A stretch of 64,000 bases of DNA from positions 62,001 through 126,000 of the forward strand of contig CAJJBB010000003.1 of the NCBI GenBank assembly GCA_905182305.1. The letters run 5' to 3'. The position numbers and the translations under genes are program-made. The notes under the pieces are model-generated. The model made no database searches. It was not told the DNA's origin and saw only the letters and a program-made list of their open reading frames with translations. The stretch is from Flavobacteria bacterium MS024-2A (lineage in GTDB: Bacteria; Bacteroidota; Bacteroidia; Flavobacteriales; Flavobacteriaceae). The first letter of the stretch is position 1. Each line of letters opens with the position of its first letter. This document shows positions 46,230 to 55,628 of this stretch, piece after piece.

Positions 46230-47168
46230 ATGGCAAATAAAAGCGATTTTGACAAAATAGATACTAACAAAGACGGTATCATTTCAGAAGAAGAATATGC
46301 AAATGCATCCGAATCTGCTGGAGTTGAAAAAGACAAGTTAAATTGGTTTTTACGTCTGTTTACTTTAGGAGATCGGTTTGACATTAAAGACTTTTTTGAT
46401 AGGTTTAAAAAATCAATTTTAGAATTTATAATTCTAGTTTTTGGTGTGACTGTCTCTTTTGGTATCGAACAACAAGGAGGAGAGTCAGATAATCGAAATG
46501 ATGGAATTGAAAACCTAAATAATCTTAGGGAAGAAATTGATAAAATGATTGTTTACACCGATGAATATATCGGAGATATAGATTGGGTAGCTGCTATGTA
46601 TTCGAAGCAATACGCTAAGTGGGAAGAAGATAACGATAGTATTTTTATCGATTTCATGGAGGATGACGAAGAGCCCGACGGGAAGTATTATTTTGCTCCT
46701 ATGGGCCAATATACCCAGAGAGATCCCTTTAATCCTCCAAGAGTTAATTTTGATGCCATCAAACTCGATGGAACATTTAGACTATTACCTAAAGAGGTTG
46801 GGCTTCAAATGACAGAAATTTATGACGGAACTGATCTAAAATATTTAATTGAAAATACAGGCAAAAATGAGGAACGTTATGTTCTTCAGTTTGTTGATCG
46901 AATTGCAAATAAATGGGTTTATGATTTACCTTGGGTAGATGTTGAGTATGATGAATTTTGGATACAAAATAGAAAGTATATTCAAAATGATAAGTTCATG
47001 AAATATAACCTTTATAAACGTGTAGATTTATGGGAATATAGCATTAAAGAACAACTACAGGTTTATAGAAGCTCTCTACTTGAAAGTACAGAAATGTTAG
47101 ATTCTGTGATTGCAGTACGTGACAGTGAAATTGAAATTATTTGGTGGGTACTTAACCCTAAGGATTAG
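46230..47168 (+). CDS. EF-hand plus transmembrane protein (DUF6090-like)
   Basis: This 312-residue protein begins with a textbook EF-hand loop, DTNKDGIISEEE (about 11-22), with Ca2+-ligand positions 1, 3, 5, 9 and 12 filled and Gly at 6. An amphipathic segment follows, then one transmembrane helix (FIILVFGVTVSFGI at about 66-79), and a roughly 230-residue outside domain rich in Asp, Glu, Tyr and Trp. That layout of a single helix and a WxxxR/N-type C-terminal domain resembles DUF6090 proteins of flavobacteria, which usually lack an EF-hand. Function is unknown; a calcium-sensing role is a guess. It converges on crtI and overlaps its end. Confidence 0.75.
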   Translation: MANKSDFDKIDTNKDGIISEEEYANASESAGVEKDKLNWFLRLFTLGDRFDIKDFFDRFKKSILEFIILVFGVTVSFGIEQQGGESDNRNDGIENLNNLREEIDKMIVYTDEYIGDIDWVAAMYSKQYAKWEEDNDSIFIDFMEDDEEPDGKYYFAPMGQYTQRDPFNPPRVNFDAIKLDGTFRLLPKEVGLQMTEIYDGTDLKYLIENTGKNEERYVLQFVDRIANKWVYDLPWVDVEYDEFWIQNRKYIQNDKFMKYNLYKRVDLWEYSIKEQLQVYRSSLLESTEMLDSVIAVRDSEIEIIWWVLNPKD

Positions 47169-48625
47169 TCGAGCGGATAAGTTCTGAAACTAATTCTCCC
47201 TGAAACTATTGCTGGGGGTACTCCCGGGCCTGGTACAGACAACTGTCCTGTGAAATACATATTTTCAACTAATTTACTTTTTAATTTAGGCCTAAGAAAT
47301 GAAGTTTGGAGAAGTGTATTTGCTAATCCATATGCATTCCCTTTGTATGAGTTATACTCATCAATAAAATCACTGACACAAAATGATTTTTTATAAATTA
47401 TATTTTTTTTAATTTTTTGTTCTGTAATGGATTCTATTCTATCTAGTACAATATTGAAATATTTTTCCCTAAGTTCCTCAGTATCTTCTAATCCAGGTGC
47501 TAATGGAATTAAAATAAAACCATTTTCACAGCCCTTTGGAGCTGTATGCTCATTAGTCATTGAAGTAAAATTAGCATAAAACAAAGGTTCTGATGGCCAT
47601 TGAGGATCTTTATATATTTCTTTGGCATGCAGATCAAAACTAGTATCAAAAAAAAGATTGTGATGAGCTAAATTATTTATTTTTTTATCAAATCCTAGAT
47701 AAAAAAGTAGTGATGAAGGAGCTAAAACTTTATTTGACCAATATTTATCAGAATATTGTCTTAAATCTTTCGGCAATAATTTTTCGGTGTGATTATAATC
47801 AGCTCCAGATAATACGATATCCGAATTTATCACATTTCCATTCACTTGAATTCCTGTTGCAATATTTTTATCTGTTAGTATCTTATTAATAGTAGAATTA
47901 TTGTGATAGTTCACGCCAAGGGATTTACCAATACTAATCATGGCATTAACTACATCATGGAACCCATTAGTAGGCTGCCACGTTCCTAAGCCAAAATCTG
48001 CATAATTCATGAAATTATAAAAAGCAGGAGTATTGGAAGATTCTGCTCCTAAGAACAAGACTGGAAATTCTAATATTGATCTTAATTTAGGATTCTTAAA
48101 GTTTTTATGAACTTCTCTTTTAATATTAGTGAAGAAATACCCAACTCTTTTAATAGTATCCAATGAGATTAGCTCTAGCGGAGATAATCCAGGCATTTTA
48201 TAAAGCATGTCTGTTACAGCAATTTTATAATTATCTTTTGCTTTAGAGATAAACTTTTTTAATTGTTTTGAGCTTCCGGGTTCTTCATTTTCGAAAACCT
48301 CACAAATCTTGTCTAAAGAATCAGGAATTGCTATAAAATCATTTTTTCCAAAATATACGTGATAAGCAGGGTTTAATTTTTTTAATAAATAAAAATCTTC
48401 TGGTTTTTTGTCAAAATCTTTAAAAAACTTTTCAAATACATCAGGCATCCAATACCAACTAGGTCCCATATCAAATGTGAAACCATCCTCTTTAAATTGT
48501 CTAGCTCTACCGCCAAAAGCTTCATTTTTTTCAAATACATCAACTTTACACCCCATTTTAGCTAAGTAACAAGCAGCTGAAAGGGAAGAAAATCCTGAGC
48601 CAATAATCACAACTTTTCTTTTCAT
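47158..48625 (-). CDS. crtI: Phytoene desaturase (CrtI), C-terminus possibly frameshifted
   Basis: This protein of about 488 residues has the FAD motif VVIIGSGFSSLSAACYLAKMG at the start, FDMGPSWYWMPDVFEKFF, and a C-terminal carotenoid-oxidase signature NMYFTGQLSVPGPGVPPAIVSG. It converts phytoene to lycopene. The last residues in the current frame, SGRISFRTYPLD, look wrong; removing one base near 47187 gives SGRIVSELIRSTNP and a stop at 47158. That fits the family end better. No phytoene synthase gene lies beside it. It converges on the EF-hand gene. Confidence 0.88.
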
Positions 48626-48691
48626 AACCTGACAAAGGTATCATAAAAAGAAGTGTTTAGAAAAGAAACAATGTATTGAAAAATAGAAAAC

Positions 48692-49435
48692 TTAATTCAT
48701 ATTTTTACTAACAGCCCAAGTAACGCCACGCGTCATTATTTGCCATACCTCAGGTATTTCAAATATATCAGCTGAATGCCCTAAGGAAGAATAAAAAATT
48801 TTTCCCTTCCCATAGGTTTTTGTCCAAACTACTGGCATTTCAACACCCTCAATCCAAGGATCATGGTCACCATTAAAAACTGTTGTTGCAATTACATTTA
48901 TAGAAGGATCAAGGTGCATATAATATTGTTCAGAATTCAGCGAAAAGTCTTTAATTCCCTCAGTAATAATGTGTTCAGGCTCAGAAATTTTTACAGTATA
49001 ATCTACTTGTCCTCCTGGATGTTTTACAAATTGTCCTCCAATCATGTATTGATATTCAGTATCATTTCTAAAAGCATCACCAAGCCCTCCATGGCAGCCT
49101 GCCAGAGCAGTGCCGTTGGCTACAGCGTTTTGCAGGGCTTTAGATTCACTAGATTTTATCGTACTCATAGTTATATGCTGAATGATAAGATCTGTTTTGC
49201 TCATTACTGTTTTATCTAAATAGATTCCAGTTGATTCTGAAAGCGTAACATTTGCCTCTTGAGCCTCTAACCAATTTGCTATTTTATCAGCAAATACTTC
49301 AGGTTGGTGACCTAACCAACCACCATATACGATTAAAATATTTTTATTTTTTAGGGTATCATTTTCAGATTGAGCCAATAAAAATTGAGTTAGTAAACAT
49401 AATACTAGAGTAGTATATTGATATTTTTTTTTCAT
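48692..49435 (-). CDS. Secreted ThuA-like domain protein
   Basis: This 247-residue protein has a signal peptide (QYTTLVLCLLTQFLLAQ). The ThuA/GATase-like fold follows, with NILIVYGGWLGHQPEVFADKI, GTALAGCHGGLGDAF (a nucleophile-elbow-like Cys near residue 115), and GKGKIFYSSLGHSADIF. ThuA proteins occur in trehalose and keto-sugar utilisation gene sets, and this one may serve the 3-keto-sugar module at the left of the window. It stands alone, with no carbohydrate genes beside it. Confidence 0.88.
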   Translation of the reverse strand: MKKKYQYTTLVLCLLTQFLLAQSENDTLKNKNILIVYGGWLGHQPEVFADKIANWLEAQEANVTLSESTGIYLDKTVMSKTDLIIQHITMSTIKSSESKALQNAVANGTALAGCHGGLGDAFRNDTEYQYMIGGQFVKHPGGQVDYTVKISEPEHIITEGIKDFSLNSEQYYMHLDPSINVIATTVFNGDHDPWIEGVEMPVVWTKTYGKGKIFYSSLGHSADIFEIPEVWQIMTRGVTWAVSKNMN

Positions 49436-49455
49436 GGATACTCCTCTATTTAAAA

Positions 49456-50181
49456 TTATTTTTTATTGCGTGAAGTATAAATTTCTTCAACAAAAGAAGC
49501 ACTTATAATTCCTGTTGGAATTGCAACAACTCCAATTCCTACCAACGAAATAACAGAAGCAAACACTTTCCCCCAAACTGTGATAGGAATTACATCACCA
49601 TAACCAACGGTAGCTAAAGAAACGGTTGCCCACCAAACTGAAGCAGTAATACTTGAGAAAACATCTGGTTGCGCATCATGTTCTAAAAAATATATTGCTG
49701 AAGCAGAAAAAAGAATAGTTAATATTGAAAGAAAAAGAGTAAAATATAATTCGTGTTTCACAGAACTCAATGCTTTAATGAAAAGCTTTAAAGATTTGCT
49801 TCCTCTTCCAAGTTTGAAAATTCTTGTTAAGCGAAACAATCGAAGGATTCTGAAAAATCGGCCATCGAGAAGTACAAATTGTTTTAGATAAAAAGGAAGA
49901 ATAGAAATTAAATCAATTATACCGAAAAAACTAAAAATGTAATTTTTTATTCCCTTCCACTTATTCTCTTTGTAGCTAATATAGACTCTATAAAGATATT
50001 CTAACGAAAATATAAGAATAGAAATTATTTCAAAATATTTGAAAAATCGATTAAATTTAATGTTGATGGATTGATGTGATTCCAATACCATGGCAATAAT
50101 ATTTGCGACAATTAGGCTATAGATAAAAATATCAAAGCGGTTTAATTTTTTCATAATATATTCGTTAGGTAAATTCGTCAA
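49456..50181 (-). CDS. Voltage-gated potassium channel-type ion transporter
   Basis: This 241-residue protein has six helices, with an S4-like run of basic residues RFFRILRLFRLTRIFKLGRG (about 108-127) and a pore with the selectivity filter ATVGYGD. It forms a homotetramer in the inner membrane and passes K+. The first ATG gives nine extra residues before MKKLNRFDIF, which is the more usual start. It is transcribed toward the ThuA gene. Confidence 0.88.
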   Translation of the reverse strand: MTNLPNEYIMKKLNRFDIFIYSLIVANIIAMVLESHQSINIKFNRFFKYFEIISILIFSLEYLYRVYISYKENKWKGIKNYIFSFFGIIDLISILPFYLKQFVLLDGRFFRILRLFRLTRIFKLGRGSKSLKLFIKALSSVKHELYFTLFLSILTILFSASAIYFLEHDAQPDVFSSITASVWWATVSLATVGYGDVIPITVWGKVFASVISLVGIGVVAIPTGIISASFVEEIYTSRNKK

Positions 50182-50390
50182 ACTTATATTTTAAACCATA
50201 AGCTTGACACTAATAATGTATAAATTTAAAAATTAATACGCTAGGTTTAATTTTTATTTTCAATTCATCAATTCAAATAAAGAATAAACTAAAAGTTTAT
50301 ACAGTAATATTTTCTTTCTCTTTTTTCAACTCTTTTTTCTCTAAAAAAACAACTATTTTAGTGGAGAATTAATCTTCAATTTATTTAATA

Positions 50391-51074
50391 ATGGAAACTG
50401 TTACTACAGTTACTTTTTTTTCCTTCACAAAAAATAAATTTTGGGCGTTTAAGCAAATGGGTATAGCACCCTTTAGAATGAATTCTGTTGAAGGGTTACA
50501 GTTTTTTAAATTTTTAGGAACTGGAGGAGGAAAGGGCTTTAGCTTGTGGCCTGATTTTTCAACCTATGCTTTTTTAGGTGTATGGGATGATGAAAGTGCT
50601 TATGTGAATTTTAAAAATACACACCCTATTTTTTTAGCTTATCAAAAAATGGCAGATACTCAAAGAGACTTGGTTTTAGAATCCCAAATGAGTCATGGAA
50701 AATGGAGTGGGGTGAATCCTTTTCAGCAAAATAAATCGTCAGATTTCAAAATAAAATCAAAACAGCCAGCTGTTGTCATTACTAGAGCTACATTACAATG
50801 GAATCGTCTTTTTTCATTTTGGTTAGCCGTTCCTGCTGCAAGTAAAGCTATTGAAGAAGCCGAAGGCATACAGTATTTTAAAGGGATTGGAGAATGGCCA
50901 TTTATTCAACAAGCGACCCTGAGTATTTGGGATGATTTTGAAGCCGTTAATACATTTGCATATAAAGGAAAAAAACATTCAGAAATTATTAAAAAAACAC
51001 GTGAAAAAAAATGGTACAAAGAAGACCTTTTTTCTCGTTTCCACTTAATTTCTGACCTCTCTAAAACACTTTAA
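50391..51074 (+). CDS. CrtA-like carotenoid oxygenase (spheroidene monooxygenase family; probable 2-hydroxylase)
   Basis: This 227-residue protein reads like the spheroidene-monooxygenase family: ETVTTVTFFSFTKN, GKGFSLWPDFSTYAFLGVWDD near residue 48, and a His-rich KHSEIIKKTREKKWYKEDLFSRF end. A CrtA-related enzyme from a marine flavobacterium has been described as a carotenoid 2-hydroxylase in myxol synthesis. The direct neighbours crtD and cruF fit that pathway. It is 1 bp before crtD, so the three form an operon. No haem motif is visible beyond possible His ligands. Confidence 0.82.
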   Translation: METVTTVTFFSFTKNKFWAFKQMGIAPFRMNSVEGLQFFKFLGTGGGKGFSLWPDFSTYAFLGVWDDESAYVNFKNTHPIFLAYQKMADTQRDLVLESQMSHGKWSGVNPFQQNKSSDFKIKSKQPAVVITRATLQWNRLFSFWLAVPAASKAIEEAEGIQYFKGIGEWPFIQQATLSIWDDFEAVNTFAYKGKKHSEIIKKTREKKWYKEDLFSRFHLISDLSKTL

Positions 51075-51075
51075 G

Positions 51076-52548
51076 ATGAAGCAAATAATTGTTATAGGCG
51101 CAGGAATTGGAGGACTTGCCTCTAGCGTTCGTTTAGCTTTAAAAGGATATAAAGTGCATGTATTTGAAGGAAATCATTTCCCAGGGGGTAAATTATCAAC
51201 TTTCGAAAATAGTGGATATAGATTTGATGCAGGCCCATCATTGTTCACAATGCCTCATTTTGTAACAGAACTTTTTGAAATGGCGGGTGAAAACGCTGAA
51301 GATCATTTTAGATATTCAAAGAAAGAAGTTGCGTGTAATTATTTTTGGACAGATAAGACTAAATTCAAAGCTTATTCAGACAAAAAGGCTTTTCTTGAAG
51401 AAGTATCCCATGTTTTCAATGAACCAAATGAAAATGTAGAGCAGTATCTTCAAAAAGCCAAGAAAAAATATCAACTTACAACCTCATTATTTCTTGAGCA
51501 ATCGCTTCATAAACTTAAAACCTATCTTTCATTAGACACTATAAAAGCATTTTCACAATTACATATTTTTGAGCTACAAAAAACTCTACATCAGGCAAAT
51601 GATGATGCTTTTACTTCAGACAAACTAGTACAGCTTTTTGACCGTTATGCCACCTATAATGGATCAGACCCTTATCAGACCTCCGGAATAATGACCCTTA
51701 TTCAACATTTAGAGGGTGCTTATGGAACTTTTGTGCCAGAGGGTGGAATGGTTGCCATCACAAATTCGATATTCGCTCTTGCGAAACGCTTGGGTGTTAC
51801 TTTTGATTTTGATTCACCTGTACAAGAAATTGTAGTTAAAGGAAAATTAGTAAAGGGTGTTCAAGTCCATAATTCTTTTCATGCTGCAGATATAGTAGTT
51901 TCAAATATGGATATTTATCCTACTTACAAGAAGTTGCTTCCTAAACAAAAAGCTCCAAAAAAACAATTATCTCAAGAACGCTCCAGTTCTGCCGTAATTT
52001 TTTATTGGGGAATACAAAAAATCTTTAACACATTAGAACTACATAATATTTTCTTTTCCGATGATTACAGAGCAGAATTTGATGCCATTTTCAAAGAAGA
52101 AACAGTTTCTGACGACCCCACCATTTACTTAAACATCACATCAAAAGATGTTCCTGGAGATGCTCCTACTGGCGGTGAAAACTGGTTTATAATGATTAAC
52201 ACCCCCGCAGATAAGGGTCAAGATTGGGATGAAATGGTTTCTAAATTAAGAACTATTGTAATAAATAAACTTTCAAAAGAATTAGCGGTAGATTTAGCTT
52301 CACTTATTGTTTGTGAAGAAGTATTGACGCCTCCTTTAATTCAATCAAAAACACAATCCCATCTGGGTGCTTTATATGGCTCCTCAAGTAACAACTCATT
52401 TGCTGCTTTTTTAAGGCATCCTAATTTTTCAAGGCGTATAAAAAATCTTTATTTTTGTGGAGGAAGTGTCCATCCTGGGGGAGGAATTCCTCTATGTTTA
52501 CTCTCCGCTAAAATTGTAGATGAATTGATACCCTCTGCAAACTCATGA
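51076..52548 (+). CDS. crtD: Carotenoid 3,4-desaturase (CrtD-type)
   Basis: This 490-residue CrtI-superfamily protein has QIIVIGAGIGGLASSVRLALKG with the FAD loop, GYRFDAGPSLFTMPHFVTEL, and the C-terminal ending NLYFCGGSVHPGGGIPLCLLSAKI. In flavobacteria this member acts after hydration of the acyclic end and adds the 3,4 double bond. It is distinct from the phytoene desaturase at 47158-48625. It abuts the CrtA-like gene and overlaps cruF by 4 bp. Confidence 0.88.
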   Translation: MKQIIVIGAGIGGLASSVRLALKGYKVHVFEGNHFPGGKLSTFENSGYRFDAGPSLFTMPHFVTELFEMAGENAEDHFRYSKKEVACNYFWTDKTKFKAYSDKKAFLEEVSHVFNEPNENVEQYLQKAKKKYQLTTSLFLEQSLHKLKTYLSLDTIKAFSQLHIFELQKTLHQANDDAFTSDKLVQLFDRYATYNGSDPYQTSGIMTLIQHLEGAYGTFVPEGGMVAITNSIFALAKRLGVTFDFDSPVQEIVVKGKLVKGVQVHNSFHAADIVVSNMDIYPTYKKLLPKQKAPKKQLSQERSSSAVIFYWGIQKIFNTLELHNIFFSDDYRAEFDAIFKEETVSDDPTIYLNITSKDVPGDAPTGGENWFIMINTPADKGQDWDEMVSKLRTIVINKLSKELAVDLASLIVCEEVLTPPLIQSKTQSHLGALYGSSSNNSFAAFLRHPNFSRRIKNLYFCGGSVHPGGGIPLCLLSAKIVDELIPSANS

Positions 52549-53198
52549 ATAGTAACTCTCTTTTAACAAAACAAAATATTTCCATTGGCTTAATATGGCT
52601 ATTTCACGTTTCAGGAATGATAGGTATTATTTATGGTGATGCACTTTGGTTTGTTAAAGCAACTCCTTTAAATTTATCACTTAGTTTTATATTACTCATA
52701 CTTAACACCAAGCTAAACAAAAAAGTATTTTATCTAGTTATAGCATGTTTTTTAACAGGAATGTTGGCTGAGATTATTGGTGTTAGGTATGGTTTTCTTT
52801 TTGGTAATTATTCTTATGGTGAAGCCCTTGGGATTAAAGTTATGGAGGTTCCTCTTACTATTGGATTAAATTGGTGTATTCTTATCTTTATTACAGGATT
52901 TATCGCTCAATATTTTACAGATTCTCTTTTAGCTAGAATCTTTACAGGGGTAGTACTTATGTTATTTTTAGATTTAGTGATGGAACCCGTTGCGCCGAGA
53001 TTGGACTTTTGGACTTTTGAGAGTGGTCTAGCATCATTTCATAATTATTTAGGATGGACGATCGTGGCTATACCATTACAATGGGCCTTTCATTATTTTA
53101 AAATCAATATTAAAGGACCTTTTCCTATTCATTTGTTTTTACTTCAAGTTTTATTTTTCCTAATACTTTTATTAAAGTTAAATACCTTAGAACTCTAA
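52545..53198 (+). CDS. cruF: CruF-like carotenoid 1,2-hydratase
   Basis: This 217-residue membrane protein has six to seven hydrophobic helices and polar residues near the ends of helices (EIIGVRYGFLFGNYSYGEAL, WCILIFITGFIAQYF, DLVMEPVAPRLDFW). It matches the DUF422/CruF family, which hydrates the psi-end of carotenoids to give a 1-hydroxy group. It follows crtD with a 4-bp overlap. The set CrtA-like, CrtD, CruF points to myxol- or saproxanthin-type end products. Confidence 0.85.
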   Translation: MNSNSLLTKQNISIGLIWLFHVSGMIGIIYGDALWFVKATPLNLSLSFILLILNTKLNKKVFYLVIACFLTGMLAEIIGVRYGFLFGNYSYGEALGIKVMEVPLTIGLNWCILIFITGFIAQYFTDSLLARIFTGVVLMLFLDLVMEPVAPRLDFWTFESGLASFHNYLGWTIVAIPLQWAFHYFKINIKGPFPIHLFLLQVLFFLILLLKLNTLEL

Positions 53199-53210
53199 AG
53201 AAAAAAGTAA

Positions 53211-53733
53211 ATGAAAAAAATAGAGTATTTATTTCTTTTATTAATGATTTTACAATCATGTAATAATACTGATACTAATCAGGTAGTTTCTCCCGGTCTT
53301 AAAGTAGATTCTAAAGATTCACTCACACTAAATCAGGTAATAAATTTCAACCTCGTAGAGTATCCTGGAGTTTTTTTAAAATCTGAAGGATTAGAAGAAT
53401 GGCAAGATTTTAAAAAACTTCACGAGTCTTTAAAACGTTTATCTGATCTAAACCTTAGAGATGTTCAAGTTGATTTATTATCACTATCAGGACGATTAAA
53501 AGAAGTTTCTAAAAAGACATTACCAGGAACTTTAGAAGTTCCTCAAATTAGAAGCCGATTAAAAGTTGTGGAAATGCAAGCTCAAAAATCTCGTTATTTC
53601 ACACAATATTATCGTGAAGATTCTTTAATTCCTCTCCTTAAACAAACTTTATGAATCATATAATGCTCTAGTTTCAAGAATGACAACCTTGGATGCTGAA
53701 AATGCTGCAGTGTCTCAAAAAAATATTAAGTAA
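53211..53733 (+). CDS. Hypothetical lipoprotein (frameshifted)
   Basis: It has a lipoprotein signal (YLFLLLMILQSC, Cys at about 17). It follows cruF by 12 bp and may be co-transcribed. The annotated frame ends in SLIPLLKQTL; dropping one C near 53636 continues the frame as NKLYESYNALVSRMTTLDAE and NAAVSQKNIK, which fits a helical protein better. The repaired protein is about 173 residues. No domain is recognised; the repaired end suggests a coiled-coil-like helix. Confidence 0.7.
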
Positions 53734-53735
53734 AA

Positions 53736-54189
53736 TCAGTAAGAGGAATTTATTTGATTTTCCATAGGAACTGACGAAAATGATGAATTACTTTCATTAA
53801 TCGCTTTTTTGATACCATTAATATGATGATCAAATTTCGATGTGTCTAGCGTAAAGGGTAGTATTTTTGAATACATTTCAAGTAGAGTTTTATCAGACTG
53901 AACGCATTTATCTAAAGCCGAATTTTTTAGAATATCGATAGAAGATATTAACAATTGATTGAAATTAAATCCACCTATTACCAAGTCATCATATGACATA
54001 CCTAAGGTTTGAATTTCACTTAAAACCTCTTGAAAAAAACGATTTCTTAGAAGAGCTTCTTGATTGAAGAAAACGCTTTTCTTCAGAAGCATTAGCCTCG
54101 TCAGCTGCCTTTAAATAGCTTAGTTTCGCATTTTTTAAATGCGTAAGTAGCTTTTCTAGTTGTGCGATATATTGGTTTTGTTTTCCCAT
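53736..54189 (-). CDS. DUF2383/PA2169-like four-helix bundle protein (frameshifted)
   Basis: The repaired protein is about 150 residues and opens MGKQNQYIAQLEKLLTHLKN, then AADEANASEEKR. A one-base slip near 54068 follows, then FFNQEALLRNRFFQEVLSEI, and near the middle SALDKCVQSDKTLLEMYSKI. This order of helices resembles the DUF2383 (PA2169) group of ferritin-like bundles, which are often stress-linked. The N-terminus before the slip is real coding sequence because it reads directly from an ATG. Identity with the family is moderate. Confidence 0.6.
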
Positions 54190-54218
54190 GCTTTAACTAA
54201 TATCAAGATAGTTAAAGC
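54190..54218 (-). promoter_or_regulatory. Hairpin directly before the DUF2383-like start codon
   Basis: GCTTTAACTA and TAGTTAAAGC form a perfect 10-bp inverted repeat around a 9-base loop. On the minus strand it ends directly against the ATG at 54189. It could be an operator, or an RNA hairpin that hides the start codon. The gene has no obvious Shine-Dalgarno outside it. Confidence 0.5.
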
Positions 54219-54246
54219 ATTATTGATTCTTTGCTAACTGTAAACT

Positions 54247-55043
54247 TTATATTAACAGATTATCATCTTTAAATTCAAAAGTTGTTTCCCTCAAAATGGC
54301 ATCACTATTAATTACCCTATGTACAAATTTATCCTCTTGAAATTTAGGGCTAGGTAATGCATATTTTTTGCTTACAAACTCGTAGTATTCTTTTCTTTTT
54401 GGATGATGTGGTGATACCAGATTAAATATTCCTCCTTTTTCTATTGGTAGTTTAAGAATTGCTTCGATACCCTTTATGGCGTCTCTTTGAGTAATAAAGT
54501 TAATAACCCCTTCTGGATTTGGAATTAGTTTTCCTTGTAATTGAAAAATGGGATTTCTGTTATCACCAATTAAGCCCCCTAGCCTTACAATAACTGACGA
54601 AGCAGCATAATCTAACACCTCTTGTTCACAACTTAATAATGCTTTAGCAGAATGGCTTTCAGGTCTTGGAGTTATTGTTTCATCATACACGCCATCTATA
54701 GATCCATATACAGAGATACTACTTAAAAAAATAATTTTTTTGACACCTAGGGGTTTAATTTTTTTTAGAAGTAAACTTATCTTTTGAACATAGTTATTTG
54801 ATTGACTTTTTCTGTTTGGCGGAAGGGATATGATTAGGCAAGATAATTCCTTAAAAAAATCAATATTTCCTATTATATTTTGTGAAGTAATTCAATTTTA
54901 TACTCTTCTAATCGATTTTTTCTAAGTAGCGCTATTCCTTCATCACTTCTTCTAGATGCTTTTACCTGCCAATTTTTCTTTTGTAAATTTACACCTAGAG
55001 GGATTCCTAGCCAACCACAACCTAAAATTCCCACAACTTTCAT
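54247..55043 (-). CDS. NAD(P)-binding epimerase/reductase, YeeZ-like (frameshifted)
   Basis: The first part is open as VVGILGCGWLGIPLGVNLQK, then KIELLHK. The second part begins NIIGNIDFFKELSCL in another frame, with KIIFLSSISVYGSIDGVYDE carrying the catalytic YG pair, and VIVRLGGLIGDNRNPI. One missing A in a short A run near 54880 explains the slip. The repaired enzyme is about 265 residues. It belongs to the SDR-like dTDP-4-oxo-sugar reductase group. I chose the ATG at 55043 (MKVVG); an ATG at 55061 is possible. Confidence 0.8.
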
Positions 55044-55163
55044 TTTAAAAATTTTATCCAAAATACCTATATATTTCTATTAATAAAGCTTGTGTGTTGA
55101 AAAAATCTTATTAATATCAGCAAGAATTCGCTATATTTAGAAAACACCAACACTTTATTTGTT

Positions 55164-55628
55164 ATGCCAATAAAAAGTTTTCAAGGCGAACGCGCCCAAA
55201 AAGTGAAACCGACTCCAAGTAAATTAGTGGTTTCAGATATTATGACACGTCAATTAATTCTCTTTAATCCTACGCAAACGATTCATGAAGTTATGGCGAC
55301 ATTTATTAAGCACAGAATTTCGGGAGGTCCCGTGGTAAATAATGATGGAGATCTAGTTGGGGTTATCTCTGAAGCTGATTGTATGAAAGAAATTTCAGAT
55401 AGTCGATATTTCAATATGCCTATTTTAGATAAGTCTGTTGCTCATTTTATGACTAAAAAAGTAGAAACTATAGCGGCTAACTTAAGTGTGTTTGACGCAG
55501 CAGCATTATTTTACAAATCAAGCAGAAGACGTTACCCTGTTATGGAAAACAATCTTTTAGTAGGTCAAGTAAGTAGAAAAGATATTGTGATCGCAGCCCT
55601 TAACATGAAAAGCCAAACTTGGCGTTAA
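55164..55628 (+). CDS. CBS-domain protein
   Basis: This 154-residue protein has two CBS domains: one from about 28 to 80 (MTRQLILFNPTQTIHEVMAT, then GVISEADCMKEI) and one from about 88 to 142 (MTKKVETIAANLSVFDAAALF, then VGQVSRKDIVIAAL). CBS pairs bind adenosyl nucleotides such as AMP or ATP. It has no enzyme domain. Its stop overlaps the deacetylase stop by 4 bp, so the two genes converge. Confidence 0.88.
   Translation: MPIKSFQGERAQKVKPTPSKLVVSDIMTRQLILFNPTQTIHEVMATFIKHRISGGPVVNNDGDLVGVISEADCMKEISDSRYFNMPILDKSVAHFMTKKVETIAANLSVFDAAALFYKSSRRRYPVMENNLLVGQVSRKDIVIAALNMKSQTWR

Noticed and set aside
52545-53198. CruF-like gene as a generic membrane protein of unknown role
   Set aside because: Its 4-bp overlap with crtD, the CrtA-like neighbour and its helix pattern support a carotenoid hydratase.
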